Source of the DNA: Drosophila pseudoobscura | Lineage: Eukaryota; Arthropoda; Insecta; Diptera; Drosophilidae | Assembly: GCF_009870125.1 (NCBI RefSeq) | Contig: NC_046683.1 | Coordinates: 40,253,869-40,317,868, forward strand | DNA length: 64,000 nucleotides | Direction of reading: 5' to 3' | Notes under the pieces: generated by a model | The model's database searches: none | What the model was told of the DNA's origin: nothing | Seen by the model: only the letters and a program-made list of their open reading frames with translations | Program-made: the position numbers and the translations under genes | Shown: positions 11,230-24,015 of the stretch, piece by piece | Layout of the letters: every line of letters begins with the position of its first letter | How positions within the stretch are numbered: position 1 is the stretch's first letter

Positions 11230-11580
11230 CTGTTTTTGAAGCTAGTCAGCTAGCAAGTCTAATGTCATAAGGCTATTCAAAATATGTAAATGTTTGACTT
11301 CTCCAGCAGAATCATAGAGAATGACCATATCTATCCGGTTGCTGAATCTGGATTAGATCAGATCATTTTTATAGCCAAAAGGAACAAATCAATTTTTAGT
11401 GGCTACGCAGCGCCCGACGTCACGCTCAGACTGATTTTCTGTCTCTCTCGCACGCACTCTTTGTCGTTTCGTTTAATATTAGCGCCGTCTGCCGGAGGAG
11501 AGCCATACTGACTTAGTATCGGGTATAACTGTAGAGTTGCGGTGTACGCAGCAACTCACAACGTTCCCCCTCGTTTTTAC
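11230..11580 (+). mobile_element. DINE-1/ISY-like non-autonomous element
   Basis: The stretch has no coding capacity but shows a recognisable order of blocks: AGAATCATAGAGAATGACCA, GCCAAAAGGAACAAATCAAT, GCAGCGCCCGACGTCACGCT, a CT-rich run TCTGTCTCTCTCGCACGCAC, and an end rich in GTTGCGGTGTACGCAGCAAC. The first block recurs in diverged form near 50060. From memory these resemble the Helitron-type DINE-1/ISY elements abundant in obscura-group flies. The last 20 bases given contain an inverted GTTGC/GCAAC pair that would form the small hairpin such elements carry near an end. The family name needs a repeat search. Confidence 0.5.
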
Positions 11581-11814
11581 CTAACGAAAGCAAATATTAA
11601 ATTAAAATAGAAAAATAACTTTTTTACAATCAAAACTAAATTTGTTCCAATAAGTTAATTTGTTTTTTTGTAAATTAATATCAAATTCAATATAATTGAA
11701 ACTTTTTTTTTAATCAGTAATTAAATAATATTTTTTGGTACCAATCTTAGCATTGGGGTAAGAAAAGATTGTGTTATTATTAAACGAGCTTTGGGATCGG
11801 TTTAAAAATTAATT

Positions 11815-12480
11815 TAGGATAGCATCAGAACTGTAGCAACGATATACAGATGATATTTCGGCTCGAACTATTTAACGTCGGCCAAAGGAGGTGTCTTTAA
11901 TAAAAAGGGTACCTGGCAAAAAGCTACTTCTGCGTAGTTGAATGAAGAAAGCTCGCTTAAATTGGTGTACAGAAAATTCTAATTGGAGTGAATCTGAGTG
12001 GTCACAAATAATAATACTCTCGGATGAGTCTAAATTTAATTTTATTGTACCCGATGGTTCGCGTACAGTTCGCCGCAGAAAAGGAGAACGCTTTTCCGAA
12101 AATTGCTACATTGCCACCGTAAAGCATTCTCCTTATATGATTTGAGGATACATATCTAAAAATAAAATTAAATCGCTAATTACGATTAAGGGTATGGTGA
12201 ATGCAAAAAACTATGAGAAAATTATTCGCAGTGTAGTTGTGTCCAGTATGGAACCAGTTACTGAGAGAAAAGAAGATCCCATCTTTCAGGACGATCCTGA
12301 ATCATCGATCGCGCTCTGTAAGTGATTATTTGACGCTTTGTTATTTTTAAAATGCATTCAACTAGCTTTGATTATTTTTCAACTACAGATAAACATTTTG
12401 AAGCCGGAAGTGGACAATAAGTGCCTAGATTGGCCATCTAACACCAAAAACTATGGTTGAGTTAGTGGAATTTATATAAG
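11815..12480 (+). mobile_element. Tc1-type transposase remnant
   Basis: Frames on the + strand read ISARTI*RRPKEVSL, then MKKARLNWCTENSNWSESEW and IILSDESKFNFIVPDGSR (the WSDESKF block of Tc1 transposases, with the second catalytic Asp). VRRRKGE, ATVKHSPYMI, IKGMVNAKNYEKII and a decayed FQDDPESSIAL follow, where the third catalytic segment should be. CLDWPSNTKN near 12430 recalls the DWPxxSPDLNPIE end. Several stops and frameshifts break it and no inverted ends were found, so this is a dead fragment of a few hundred codons. The longest intact piece is 11942-12145. Confidence 0.7.
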
Positions 12481-12825
12481 AAGTTGGTTTGAGGATCTAA
12501 CGGATGAAAATCTGAAGGTTTTATACAATTGTTGTTTTTTTTTAAGAAATCGTCTTTAAAATTTTACTGAATTTGTTTCCTTCGTTTGATCAAATTAGTA
12601 AATGACCGTTGAAAAAAGTGTTATTTGGAAAAATATTTGTTTTTAATTGTATGAATATGAAAACAAACAATTTAGTATTTATTTTTGTTAGGAATTGATT
12701 GATCGACACAAACAAAAAAATTTGACGAATCGGATAACATTTAAGGAAACCCCACGCTGGAGAAGTAAAAAATCCATAAAATATGAGAGTGCGGCTTTTT
12801 TTTTGTTGCTGGGTGTACCTTTAGT

Positions 12826-12925
12826 ATGGTAATACTTTTTGGTATATTTTTATTATTTAAGGGTATTTTATGGTATGTTTCTGAGAGTCATACGGGAATA
12901 TATTTTTTCGATAGATCGGTTTCGC
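12826..12925 (+). promoter_or_regulatory. GGTATATTT-type motif cluster (isolated copy)
   Basis: TTTTTGGTATATTTTTATTA, AAGGGTATTTTATGGTATG and TTTCTGAGAGTCATACGGGA follow each other in the same order as in the ssx promoter at 14155-14260. This is the fly core-promoter element often called Ohler motif 6. No clear gene starts directly downstream, so it may be an old promoter duplicate or a promoter for an unrecognised transcript. Confidence 0.4.
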
Positions 12926-13206
12926 TCTCTAAGTAGTGATGATCGCTTTTTCTCTCATTGTAGTTCTCGTTGGAAACTTTCGATACGATATAAATTCTTA
13001 TCACCTATGGCGAAGAGCAGGGTGATCGTTTATGGAACTTTTAAAACTTTTCGGTATTTTTTGACAGTAAAATTAAACCGACGGTATTTGATTCATCAAT
13101 CTATTAAATTTAATTTTTAAAGGTATATTTAAGAAGAAAGTGTATAGAAACGTCCATACGCAGGTTTTTTTAATTTTAGCTCACAAATCGTTCTTAAGTG
13201 TATCAT

Positions 13207-13404
13207 TTATTCCAATAGATTGCATTTAAATCCTTCTAGCTCATTCACTTTCAAACAATTTCTATTTGGCGCGCATAACTCGTATTCATTTTGAATTGGG
13301 TAAGGACCTATTTTAGCCGGTAGGCAACAATAAGTCCCATTCCATACTTTTAAACTATTGTTCTTGGATCGGCATGTGGTGATGATTGGAACTGCATTTC
13401 CCAA
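13207..13404 (-). CDS. Orphan Cys-rich peptide fragment, possibly pseudogene
   Basis: Minus-strand frame of 65 codons starting MGNAVPIITTCRSKNNSLKV and ending FKCNLLE. Six Cys with a CC pair (TTCR, TYCCLP, ELCAPN, NCLKV, FKCN) and an ordered, non-repetitive composition look like a real extracellular domain and not chance. The same frame continues upstream past one stop with ICSTCIPPPEYEHH, so this could be the end of a longer, decayed gene. Alternatively it is a terminal exon whose acceptor is GGGAAATGCAG within the first codons. No signal peptide is attached. I do not recognise the family and no function is proposed. Confidence 0.3.
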   Translation of the reverse strand: MGNAVPIITTCRSKNNSLKVWNGTYCCLPAKIGPYPIQNEYELCAPNRNCLKVNELEGFKCNLLE

Positions 13405-13799
13405 TCATTGAATAAGTAAAACCAACCAAACGTGATGTTCATATTCAGGTGGAGGAATACAGGTGGAGCAGATTCCGAATTTTATTCGGCGAAAATTGAG
13501 CCTTAGATGGTATACCATTCAGGCTGAGCCACTTTAATAGCCGAAACCTGGAAACATTCGGGCAGTCGCTAAGGATGAATATGCCGCAATTATTGGGGAA
13601 TATTAAGACCATCATGCATCATGCTATTCAACAGGGTACTTGCCATGTGTGTCATTTTAACGGAGCCCAGGGACTAGTGTCAAAACTATTATTGAAAAGA
13701 CAGTTTTAATATGTATTTGATATACACAACTTATAATATATCCATATATACATAGTTATTCATGTGATGGGTTTAAATATACCGCCACATTACGAACCG

Positions 13800-14000
13800 G
13801 TTCAAACGGGAACGACGCAAAAATGTTCTTCAAAACATAATGCTGCAGCAACTAGTTTTTCAATGCATTTTTTACGATTTTCATTGGTCAAAAGAAATGT
13901 TGCTAAAGCAACAAGTTTTGCATTGCCTTTTTGACGATTTTCATTGGCCATTCTTAATGTCACTCCATGCACAATGTTGCGGGCAACACTAATTTGCAAA
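13800..14000. repeat. Short tandem duplication
   Basis: A segment around 13850-13895 (GCAACTAGTTTTTCAATGCA then TTTTACGATTTTCATTGGTC) recurs at 13917-13955 as GCAACAAGTTTTGCATTGCC then TTTTGACGATTTTCATTGGC. Both copies run in the same direction about 65 bases apart. The overlapping minus-strand open frame shows the same duplicated NENR...KLVA pattern and is probably a by-product of the repeat. Confidence 0.4.
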
Positions 14001-14097
14001 CCGTGTTTTAGTCAAAATACAATACATGCGAGTAGGAAATTTATTCATCAATATTATAGGATACAATTATGTGGACAAAGCTGAGAGATCTAAATGG

Positions 14098-14354
14098 CTA
14101 GTAATATTCGACGGAATATCAAAATCGAGGAATATGTAAAATATAACTTCAATTCGTCAGTATATTTACGGTATATTTTTAAAATGAGACGGTATATTTT
14201 GGTATATATCTGAGGGTCGGAAGGTATATTTTAACGATAAATCCGCGGTCACACAGCCGAAGAGGGCGCCGCTAAAGCGTTTCCGAGAAAAAAAAAAATA
14301 AAAATTAGCTGTTTTCTAGTGTAGCTTCGTGTGTCAGCAATTGGTGAAAAGAAA
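14098..14354 (+). promoter_or_regulatory. ssx promoter and non-coding first exon
   Basis: The promoter holds several copies of the GGTATATTT element (14170, 14190, 14200 and 14222) and CGGTCACACAG at 14246-14256. That is one base off the fly Motif 1 consensus (YGGTCACACTR) bound by M1BP. Motif 6 plus Motif 1 without a TATA box is a classic housekeeping-type fly promoter. Transcription should start shortly downstream, giving a small first exon that ends at 14354 before a good donor (GAAAGAAA|gtgagt). The upstream 60 bases are shared with the Rilpl promoter at 41866. Confidence 0.6.
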
Positions 14355-15005
14355 GTGAGTTGCGAATTATTTTCTAATTGTATTTTCGCGAATATCCCAC
14401 GCCCCGCGATGGGTTTCTTCTGTATTCCCGACTTCTCCGTACATTAGTTTTTTCTTCGCTCTTTTCTTGTTGCTGCCCCGCGTTTGTGTTCGTGTATGTG
14501 TGTGCATGAGTGTGCATGGAATGGTGTTTTTTTTTTTTAGGGGTGGGGGTAGATTTTTCTCTAGCTACTTTGCTGTGTTCTGGCCGCGTCGGGCTCCAGC
14601 CCAGGCCGAGTGTAACAGCAGCAGCTCTTCGCTGGGAGGCGGGCTCTTACTGAACACCGACAACACGGCAGCTTGCCGACGTGAATTCGGCTGCAATTGG
14701 CCATGTCCCTGGATGCGCTTCGTCAGGCTCAAACCTGACACTATCCGGACATCCGAGCGACCTTCGGGGGCAGCCGCAGCTGAAGCCGAAGCCGAAGCCT
14801 CCACCATGTACACACACATTTTGGGGGCAACACGAACGAGCTGCAATTCGGAGGGCCAGGTCACTGCAATTGAAATTGAATCCTTACCGGAGACAGAAGT
14901 GGACGCGGACGCGTGCAACGACATCACACATCATCTCTTAATTGAATTAGGCTGCAGAAAACCGAATACACATATATTTTTCTTGTGCTTCTTTTCCATT
15001 TGCAG
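14355..15005 (+). other. First intron of ssx
   Basis: Donor GTGAGT at 14355 and acceptor TTTCCATTTGCAG ending at 15005 bound a 651-base intron ahead of the coding start. Long open frames inside it (for example 14467-15057) are not supported by composition and are treated as chance. Confidence 0.5.
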
Positions 15006-15144
15006 CTTCTGGCGCGCACTGCGACGTAGATACAACACATTTTTTGTGGCACTTTGACCAGTCTACGGAGACGCAAAAAGCGAAAGCACACGCAAGCGAC
15101 TTTTTTTTTTTTTGGGCTGCGTATAGAACAGGATCAGGACAGCC

Positions 15145-17270
15145 ATGTCGCAGTCGGACAAGATGCAGGATCAGAACCCTCAGTATGAGAATGAGAACGA
15201 GGAGTTGTCTTCGGACATAGAGGTGAGTCCGAGCCTTAAAATCCTCTCCCGTTTTTCCACTCGAAATCTAATGCTGAATTCGCTTTATTCCTCCCATTTT
15301 CCAGGAGCCAGCCGATGCTGTGGAGCGTGAGGGCCAGCAGGAGAGCAGCCACGATGAAAGCTTCAATGATGATAGCAATGGCAATGGCAATGAGCTCCAG
15401 GAGGGCGGGGACCAGCAGCAAGAGCAGGAGCAGCAGCAGCCCCAGGAATCGTCCGGGGACGAGCAGAACAACCATGGCAGCGAGGAGGCAGCAGGCCCTG
15501 CAGACCAACAACAGCAGCAGCAACAGGGTGGCAATAACAACGCCGCCGCACCGCCGCAAGAGCAGGAGGAGCGCGTGAGCTCGACCAATCTAATAGTCAA
15601 CTACTTACCACAGGATATGACGGACCGAGAGCTGTACGAGCTCTTTGCCAACTTCGGGGGCATCAACACCTGCAAAATCATGCGCGACTTCAAGGTAAGC
15701 CAAAGCCAGCCAGGGAAGTAGGGTAAGAGGCCACGCAGAATGCACGTCACAGGTCGTTGTTGTCAAGAGAGGCCTCCTGCTATTGCTCTTGTTGTCCTTG
15801 TCGCACCGTGCAATACATACACAAACTGCAACTCTAACCTGTGCATCCTTTCTCTCTGGTTTATTTCATCCCCCACCCTCTTTGGCAACGCGCCCGACGC
15901 TCAGACTGGATATAGCTTCGGCTACGGCTTCGTCGACTACAGAACAGAGGCGGACACCGAAGAAGCTATCGATAAGCTGAACGGGCTATATGTGCGCAAC
16001 AAGCGATTGAAGGTGAGTGTACCACCCTGTCCCCGAACCACCTACCGCTTGCGCATACTCATTCCTGTCTCTCGGGACGCTCTCTCGTCTCTTAGGTCTC
16101 GTATGCTCGCCCCGGCGGCCAGTCCATCAAGGACACCAACCTGTATGTCATCAATCTACCACGCAATATCGACGATGATATGCTCACCAGAACCTTCTCG
16201 CCGTTTGGCCAAATTGTCCAACGGAACATCTTGCGGGACAAACTCACCGGACGTCCGCGCGGCGTTGCCTTTGTACGGTAAGTCCATCGTTATTCTGTTG
16301 TCCCCAGAAGTAAAATAGCTCTCATAAGCCAGCAGCAGCGCTGCTGCCGACCCCTGATCTAGAGTTACCTTCCAAAATCAAGATCTATTCAAATTTGGCC
16401 CTTAAATATAGAGATGTTTGAATGCACTCTTAATATTATGTATAGATTCCTACCTTAATAGGATATTTGTAATTAGAGAAATGTAATACAGAAATGTCCA
16501 GAGTGAATGTTCATTTGAGATTGTCATTCATGGTCGTAATTGTGGCCCAGACTTAGGTGCTTGTCTAGGAGCTGTTAGGCTCTCAAAGGATTGCATATTC
16601 AGCACATATTGTAAGATGAATTGTGTTCTTAAACAAACGAATCATATACGCTATATGTAACCTTGTCCGGGGCGTTCATCTGTGGTGTGTCGTGGCTGCA
16701 GTGTAGATTTAGGCATAACTTATCTGCAAGCTTTCTAGCTACAAGCCCAGATCTGACACGACGTTTATTAAGACTGTAAAATCACTGATCTATCAAAACA
16801 TCAGCATTACCCTTTGCCAATTAGAACGCTAGAACGCTTCAGTGCAAGATCAGCCAACTCTTTTGTTATGCTTTCTTTTGAATAATCCGATGAATCTGTG
16901 ATATGAAACTGATGTATGTAAGATTTACACGTTCAACATTCAAACGATATGTAGAAAAGGATGCAAGAGACATTCACAATTCACAGTAGGTCCAGAAATA
17001 TCTAGAGAGCTCGAAGGGCCAGGGCATTTAAATGGAAAAGGATGCCTTAACTCGTAGAGTAGAGAAAGGACTCACATATCAATACCTAGTATAATCGTGG
17101 ATGCCACAGGCCGAATTCCAACTGATGTTGAATGTCAATCTGTGATTTCTACCCAAACGCTATTCGGGGTGCGAAGGTTGGAATTCGGTCTGTGGCACCC
17201 CCGTATAATAGAAGATTTCCATATATCCTACAGCTATAGTGTCTACTCCTTTTGCCTTTCTCTAACTGTC

Positions 17271-17315
<45 letters not shown>

Positions 17316-19215
17316 ATTCTCCGCTACAGCTTCAGTAAGCGCGAAGAGGCACAGGATGCACTGAACACGCTGAACAATACGGTTCCACTGGGATGCACAC
17401 AGCCGATTTGGGTGCGTCTGGCCGAGGAACATGGCAAGGCAAAGGCTGCACAGTTCATGTCGCAGATTGGCGGGCCGATTGGCGGTGGTGTAGGTGGTGG
17501 TGGGGGAATGGCTGGCCCACTGCATATTGGACATCAGCCGCACCACCATCACCACCACAACAACAACAACCAGCACCACAACAACAACCAGCATCATCCA
17601 CACATGCAACAGCCGCACCAGCAACAGCTCCAGCAACACCATCACCCACCGCATCACCACCAGCACCATCAGCAACAACACCATCCCCACCAGCCGCATA
17701 ACCACAACCACAGCCACAGTCACCACAACCACCATAATATGGCCCACCACCCGGCGGTGCACCATATGCAGCTGCACGGAGGAGTCCACGGCATCAGCAT
17801 GGGGATGGGGGGCATGGGCGTGGGCGTAGGAATGGGAGTGGGTGTGCATATGCATGGTGGAGGTGGGGGCGGTGGAGGAGCGGGTGTCGGTGTCGGTGGT
17901 GGCGGTGGCGGCTACCAGCATATGGCGCATAGAGGTAGATCAAATAGAACAACACGATCTCAAAAACTGCATCCATATAACAATCATGCACAGAAATTTA
18001 TTTAAAACACACAAAAAAATTAATTTCTTTACACCAATATTAGCTGCATCTCACAGGTGAAGTGGTCATGCTGCCATTGCCACATTGCAGCCACTCCAGC
18101 AGGCAGCCGTGCAATGGCAGCAGCAAATTCCGCATCCGAATCCTCAACCGCAACCGCAGTCGCGTCCACATCCACAGCCACCACAGTCTCATCAGCCATC
18201 ATACCAGCCACAACAACAACATCTGCTACCAACAACAACAACAACAACACACATGTCCACCATCTCCGCCAGTCAGCAACCCCCCAACCAGCCGCAGCAG
18301 TCTCGCGCGATCACCAACAACAATATGAATAGTTACAGCCAGCAGCAGTCACAGCAGCAACAGACCAACATTCAGATACCCAGCCAGTCGGCCTACTATG
18401 CACCTGCTTACTTTGTTCCTACCTATCAGACAACAGCAGGATCAGGAGCAGCCACACCGGCAGCAGCAGAAGCAGGAGCAGCAACAGCAACAGCAGCAGC
18501 AGCAGCAGCTGTATATCCAAATACGGTTGGCTATGTGGTTACTTCTGCACCTGCCGCCACCACATATTTGGCTACAGGAACAGCTCCTGGAGCACCACCA
18601 ACACGAGCAAGACGAACTCCAACATATACCGCGACATCGAGAGAATCGGGTGGCACAACATATTATTATTATCATCAGGTCGATGAGGGATCTGGATCAA
18701 CGCAAACAGTGCCCGTACCATCAGCCACACCCACAACGTATACGTATGCAACATCATCAGCAGAAGGAGCAGCATCTGCAGGAAGAGAAGGAGCGGGAAC
18801 AACCACACCAGAAGGAGCCGGAGCAGATACCGCATATGTATATTACCAGTGTTCCGATTCGAACCATGTCAATACCCTCAACTACTTAGATCCTCAAACT
18901 GGGAGATTGCAAGCCATGGGTCTTGTATATGTGACATACAGGGGAGACCGAGATCGAACAGACGGAGCAACAGCAACAACACCAGCTCCAAGAACAGCTC
19001 AAGCACAACAGCATAGAATGGAGGCGAGTTGGGGGCCGGGAACAACTGGTGGTGGTGGCGGACGTGGCAACAACAACCAGGATGCTGCTGATGATGATGA
19101 GATGCTGCGCGGCACTAGCGGAGGCAGAGGCAGTGGTGGAGCAGCCGGAGGAGGCAGCAGGCACGCAGGCGGTGGCAGCTTTAACCACTACAACCGAAAT
19201 CGAAACCGAAACTGA
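15145..19215 (+). CDS. ssx: Sister-of-Sex-lethal, two-RRM RNA-binding protein
   Basis: Exons: 15145-15222, 15305-15694, 15905-16012, 16096-16277, then 17330 onward, all with GT-AG ends and kept frame. An acidic Gln/Glu-rich N-terminus of about 118 residues leads to RRM1 (RNP2 NLIVNYLP; RNP1 GYSFGYGFV, residues ~119-192). RRM2 follows (RNP2 NLYVINLP; RNP1 RPRGVAFVRF), up to about residue 283. The pattern STNLIVNYLPQDMT / PGGQSIKDTNLYVINLP is that of Sex-lethal and its relatives (Rbp9, elav). The long N-terminus and the position beside AMPKalpha favour ssx. A His/Gly-rich tail follows. Reading through exon 5 gives a stop at 18003-18005 (477 residues). Splicing from the donor at 17934 gives either an 823-residue form (acceptor before 18107, stop 19213-19215) or a shorter one in another frame (acceptor before 18057, stop near 18328). 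The role, U-rich RNA binding and splicing or translation control, is known for the family. Confidence 0.85.
17100..17199 (+). repeat. Near-perfect inverted repeat in ssx intron
   Basis: Arm 1 is 17100-17122 (begins GATGCCACAGGCC, ends TTCCAAC) and arm 2 is 17177-17199 (begins GTTGGAATTCGG, ends GTGGCACC). In RNA the arms pair at 22 of 23 positions, one of them a G-U wobble, around a 54-base loop. This is far more pairing than chance would give in a 1 kb intron. It may be a small-RNA hairpin or the ends of a tiny DNA transposon. Confidence 0.55.
17273..17312. repeat. (CT)n microsatellite
   Basis: About 40 bases of nearly pure CT dinucleotides directly in front of the 3' splice site of the last RRM exon of ssx, so length changes could influence splicing. 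Confidence 0.8.
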
Positions 19216-20990
19216 ATCTAAATCATCCCCCTCGTAATATCCCGGAAATAGCCCCCTCAAAATCCTCTATCTCTCTCTCTCTTTGACTCTGTGCGTCTCT
19301 CTCTACCTAGATGTATGTATGTGTTCGTACAGACAGACACACAGAAACACACAAATGTATATATTCACACACACTGATTGATCGGTTGAAGATCGGAGGG
19401 CGAACGAAGGAAGAGAGCGGCGCAAAAAGGCATTGGCAGCAAAAACAAAAGGGATGCAGACAAAAACAAAAACAAAACAGATACACAAAGAAAACAAAAA
19501 CAGAGATAAACATAACGATTCCAAGCTACGCAGATACACACACACATACACACGAGGCAAGAGGCAGGAGAGTTCTCCTTTTAGAATTTCACAAACTATT
19601 CACATTTTACGTTTGAAACGATCGATATCCAATTCAAATTCCATTTAATTTTTGTATCAGAAGCATACAAAACATACGCACTTCCAGACAACACTCAATA
19701 TCATACACATACATACATATATGTATACCATACATTTCAACTCTGCAGAATGTTTGATTCAATTGTAAAATTATAAGAGGATCCTGGAACCTCAAAAAAT
19801 TGTATGTAAAGACACACACACACACAAATTATATAATAAATATATACATATATATAAATATTCATATTCATATATATATATATGAATATATATATATATA
19901 TATATGTATGTTGAATATACAATGGATATATGTATAAAACACCCGATTCTGTAATCTGAAATTCAACATATATTTGCCATTTTGTCAAATCAGAAACTCC
20001 GCGCGAGTGCTGCTGGAAAAACGCCTTTGATAGAGTAGAAATATCAATATTATAACTCTTAAAAAAATTTTTTTTGACTAAATATAAACCTATAAAAATA
20101 AAACCCTAGTCTTGTAGAATTATCATAGATAAGGTACGTGTTTTTTTTTTTCAGACTAAATTTAAAAAAAGAAGAAAAAAACTGAAAGAAACAAGCCGAA
20201 AAATACATGTAATTAACGTTAAATATAAAATAAAAAGATACCATTACATATATATTAACCGTTATACGTTATAAACATCAAGTCAGACACACAGACTTAA
20301 TTGTTAGCTCTGAAAAAGAGCGAGAGGTGACGATAAGATGAGATGAGACGCGCAGCATGTTAGCGAGAGCAGGAGCGAGCATAGTGCAAAGCAATATGGC
20401 GCCCTCACGTGATACAGACAGAGAGAGACGACAACGGCAACAAGTCGAGGGTACAGTCGCCACCTGGGGATCAGACCCGACCGGGACCTACCACAAATCA
20501 ACGAGACGAGCTTATTTTGTAAGATAAAACTATCAAAACAAAACAACTATTGTAGCATGAACAAGTGTTAAGATAATAACATAGCAGCATTGTCAGCGTG
20601 TGAAGAAGGCTGCTTTTGTCGAATAGTTAAATTTGTATTAAATATACACATTTAATGTAGTCCGTAAGCAACCGAGGGACGGAGTAGCTCAGCGCCGTCG
20701 TATAAGAAGAAAAAAAGCCCTTTACGTTTAGATTAATGACAACGATTTATCCCAAGAGCACAGAAAACCAAATGAGAGATTTATTTGTAAGAGAACCTTT
20801 TTATAAGTGTAACAGAATTTAATATATGATATACTATATGCAATGTAACTGAACAAAAGTATCTTAAAAGTGCACAGAACCAGAAAATTAGGCAAAGGAA
20901 ATCTAAAGGGAGGTTGTAATATACGAAGGATAGGCATGAGGGAGTTGGATGATAGGGAATAGGCAACGAGACTGGTTTTTTTTTTAATTC
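19216..20990 (+). other. Probable 3' UTR of ssx and AT-rich flank
   Basis: After the long-form stop at 19215 the sequence becomes AT-rich with CT, CA and AT microsatellites (for example AT/TATATG runs around 19838-19915). Several AATAAA-like signals (near 19843, 20228) could end the transcript. U-rich tracts on the sense strand (20060-20075, 20139-20152) could be targets for this class of RNA-binding protein, as self-regulation is known in the family; that is speculation. No coding frames stand out. Confidence 0.4.
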
Positions 20991-20996
20991 TAGGAC

Positions 20997-21411
20997 ATGG
21001 ACAGCAACACCCCAGAGACCAGTGGAGTATATGATCACGGATTCCATACAAACAACATAAGCCAAATACAAAAGTACAAGCCACAGCCAGTAGCTGTGAA
21101 AGTCATGAAACGGAGTCGTGCCAACGAGTATCAAAGTGTCCTGGTGCCAAAGTGCGCCGCTGTGAGCAGAGGTCCTGCCAATTCAACGGTGAGTCCTCTT
21201 GAGAAGGCAAAAAAGAGAAGAGTGCTAGAACCAAAACTTTTTTTGGCAAACCCGTGGATTTCACGAGCAAATTTCAAAATTAATGTATTAGTTAAGATAA
21301 AATGATTGATAGTTTCAACCTGTCACTATAAAACCGTTTCGGACTTTGCCAAATATACAGAGTTTTTGACAAAACTGATGTATTTTCTTAATTCTTTTCC
21401 TCCTTTAGTGA
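20997..21411 (+). CDS. Candidate small spliced ORF or alternative terminal exon
   Basis: Reads MDSNTPETSGVYDHGFHTNN, then a basic middle (VMKRSRANEYQSVLVPK) and ends RGPANST. A strong acceptor (T-run then AATTCTAG) sits just before GACATGGAC and a strong donor (AACG|gtgagt) ends the exon at 21188 in phase 0. The next good acceptor (CCTCCTTTAG at 21408) puts a TGA immediately after the join, giving a 64-residue product. It could be an extra terminal exon of ssx, a 5' leader ORF of AMPKalpha, or a stand-alone small gene. The composition is not low-complexity, unlike its surroundings. I do not recognise it. Confidence 0.3.
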
Positions 21412-21639
21412 GCGAGCGCCTACAACCGGACGAACAAAGATGTATACTGTGGCTTTCTAAATACACACAAATATTATGAAACTTGAAGACTTTTAGTGCA
21501 CTTGAGGTAAAAGATCTCGTGGTTTCTTTTTGTAAGTAAAGAGGAAGGATACGATGGAGCTACAATAAGAATTTACAAACAGTATTATTTTCCGCGCTTT
21601 AACCAAGTTGTTACCCTGTTCAAAATGAACGCGCCCAAT

Positions 21640-24015
<2,376 letters not shown>

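Larger units (their letters stand above)
16278..17329 (+). other. Fourth coding intron of ssx
   Basis: A 1.05 kb intron between GTACG|gtaagt and ccgctacag|CTTCAGT. It ends in a pure CT run (17273-17312) that extends the polypyrimidine tract. It contains the inverted repeat at 17100-17199 described separately. The rest looks like ordinary AT-rich intron sequence. Confidence 0.7.

Noticed and set aside
14467-15057. 196-codon frame between ssx promoter and coding start
   Set aside because: Lies in the first intron between a good donor and acceptor; it includes a T-run and GT repeats.
17097-17329. Upstream in-frame extension of ssx exon 5 (MDATGRIPTDVE...)
   Set aside because: This is the intron before the RRM2 exon: the pyrimidine tract and CAG at 17329 are clear, and the extension would break RRM2.
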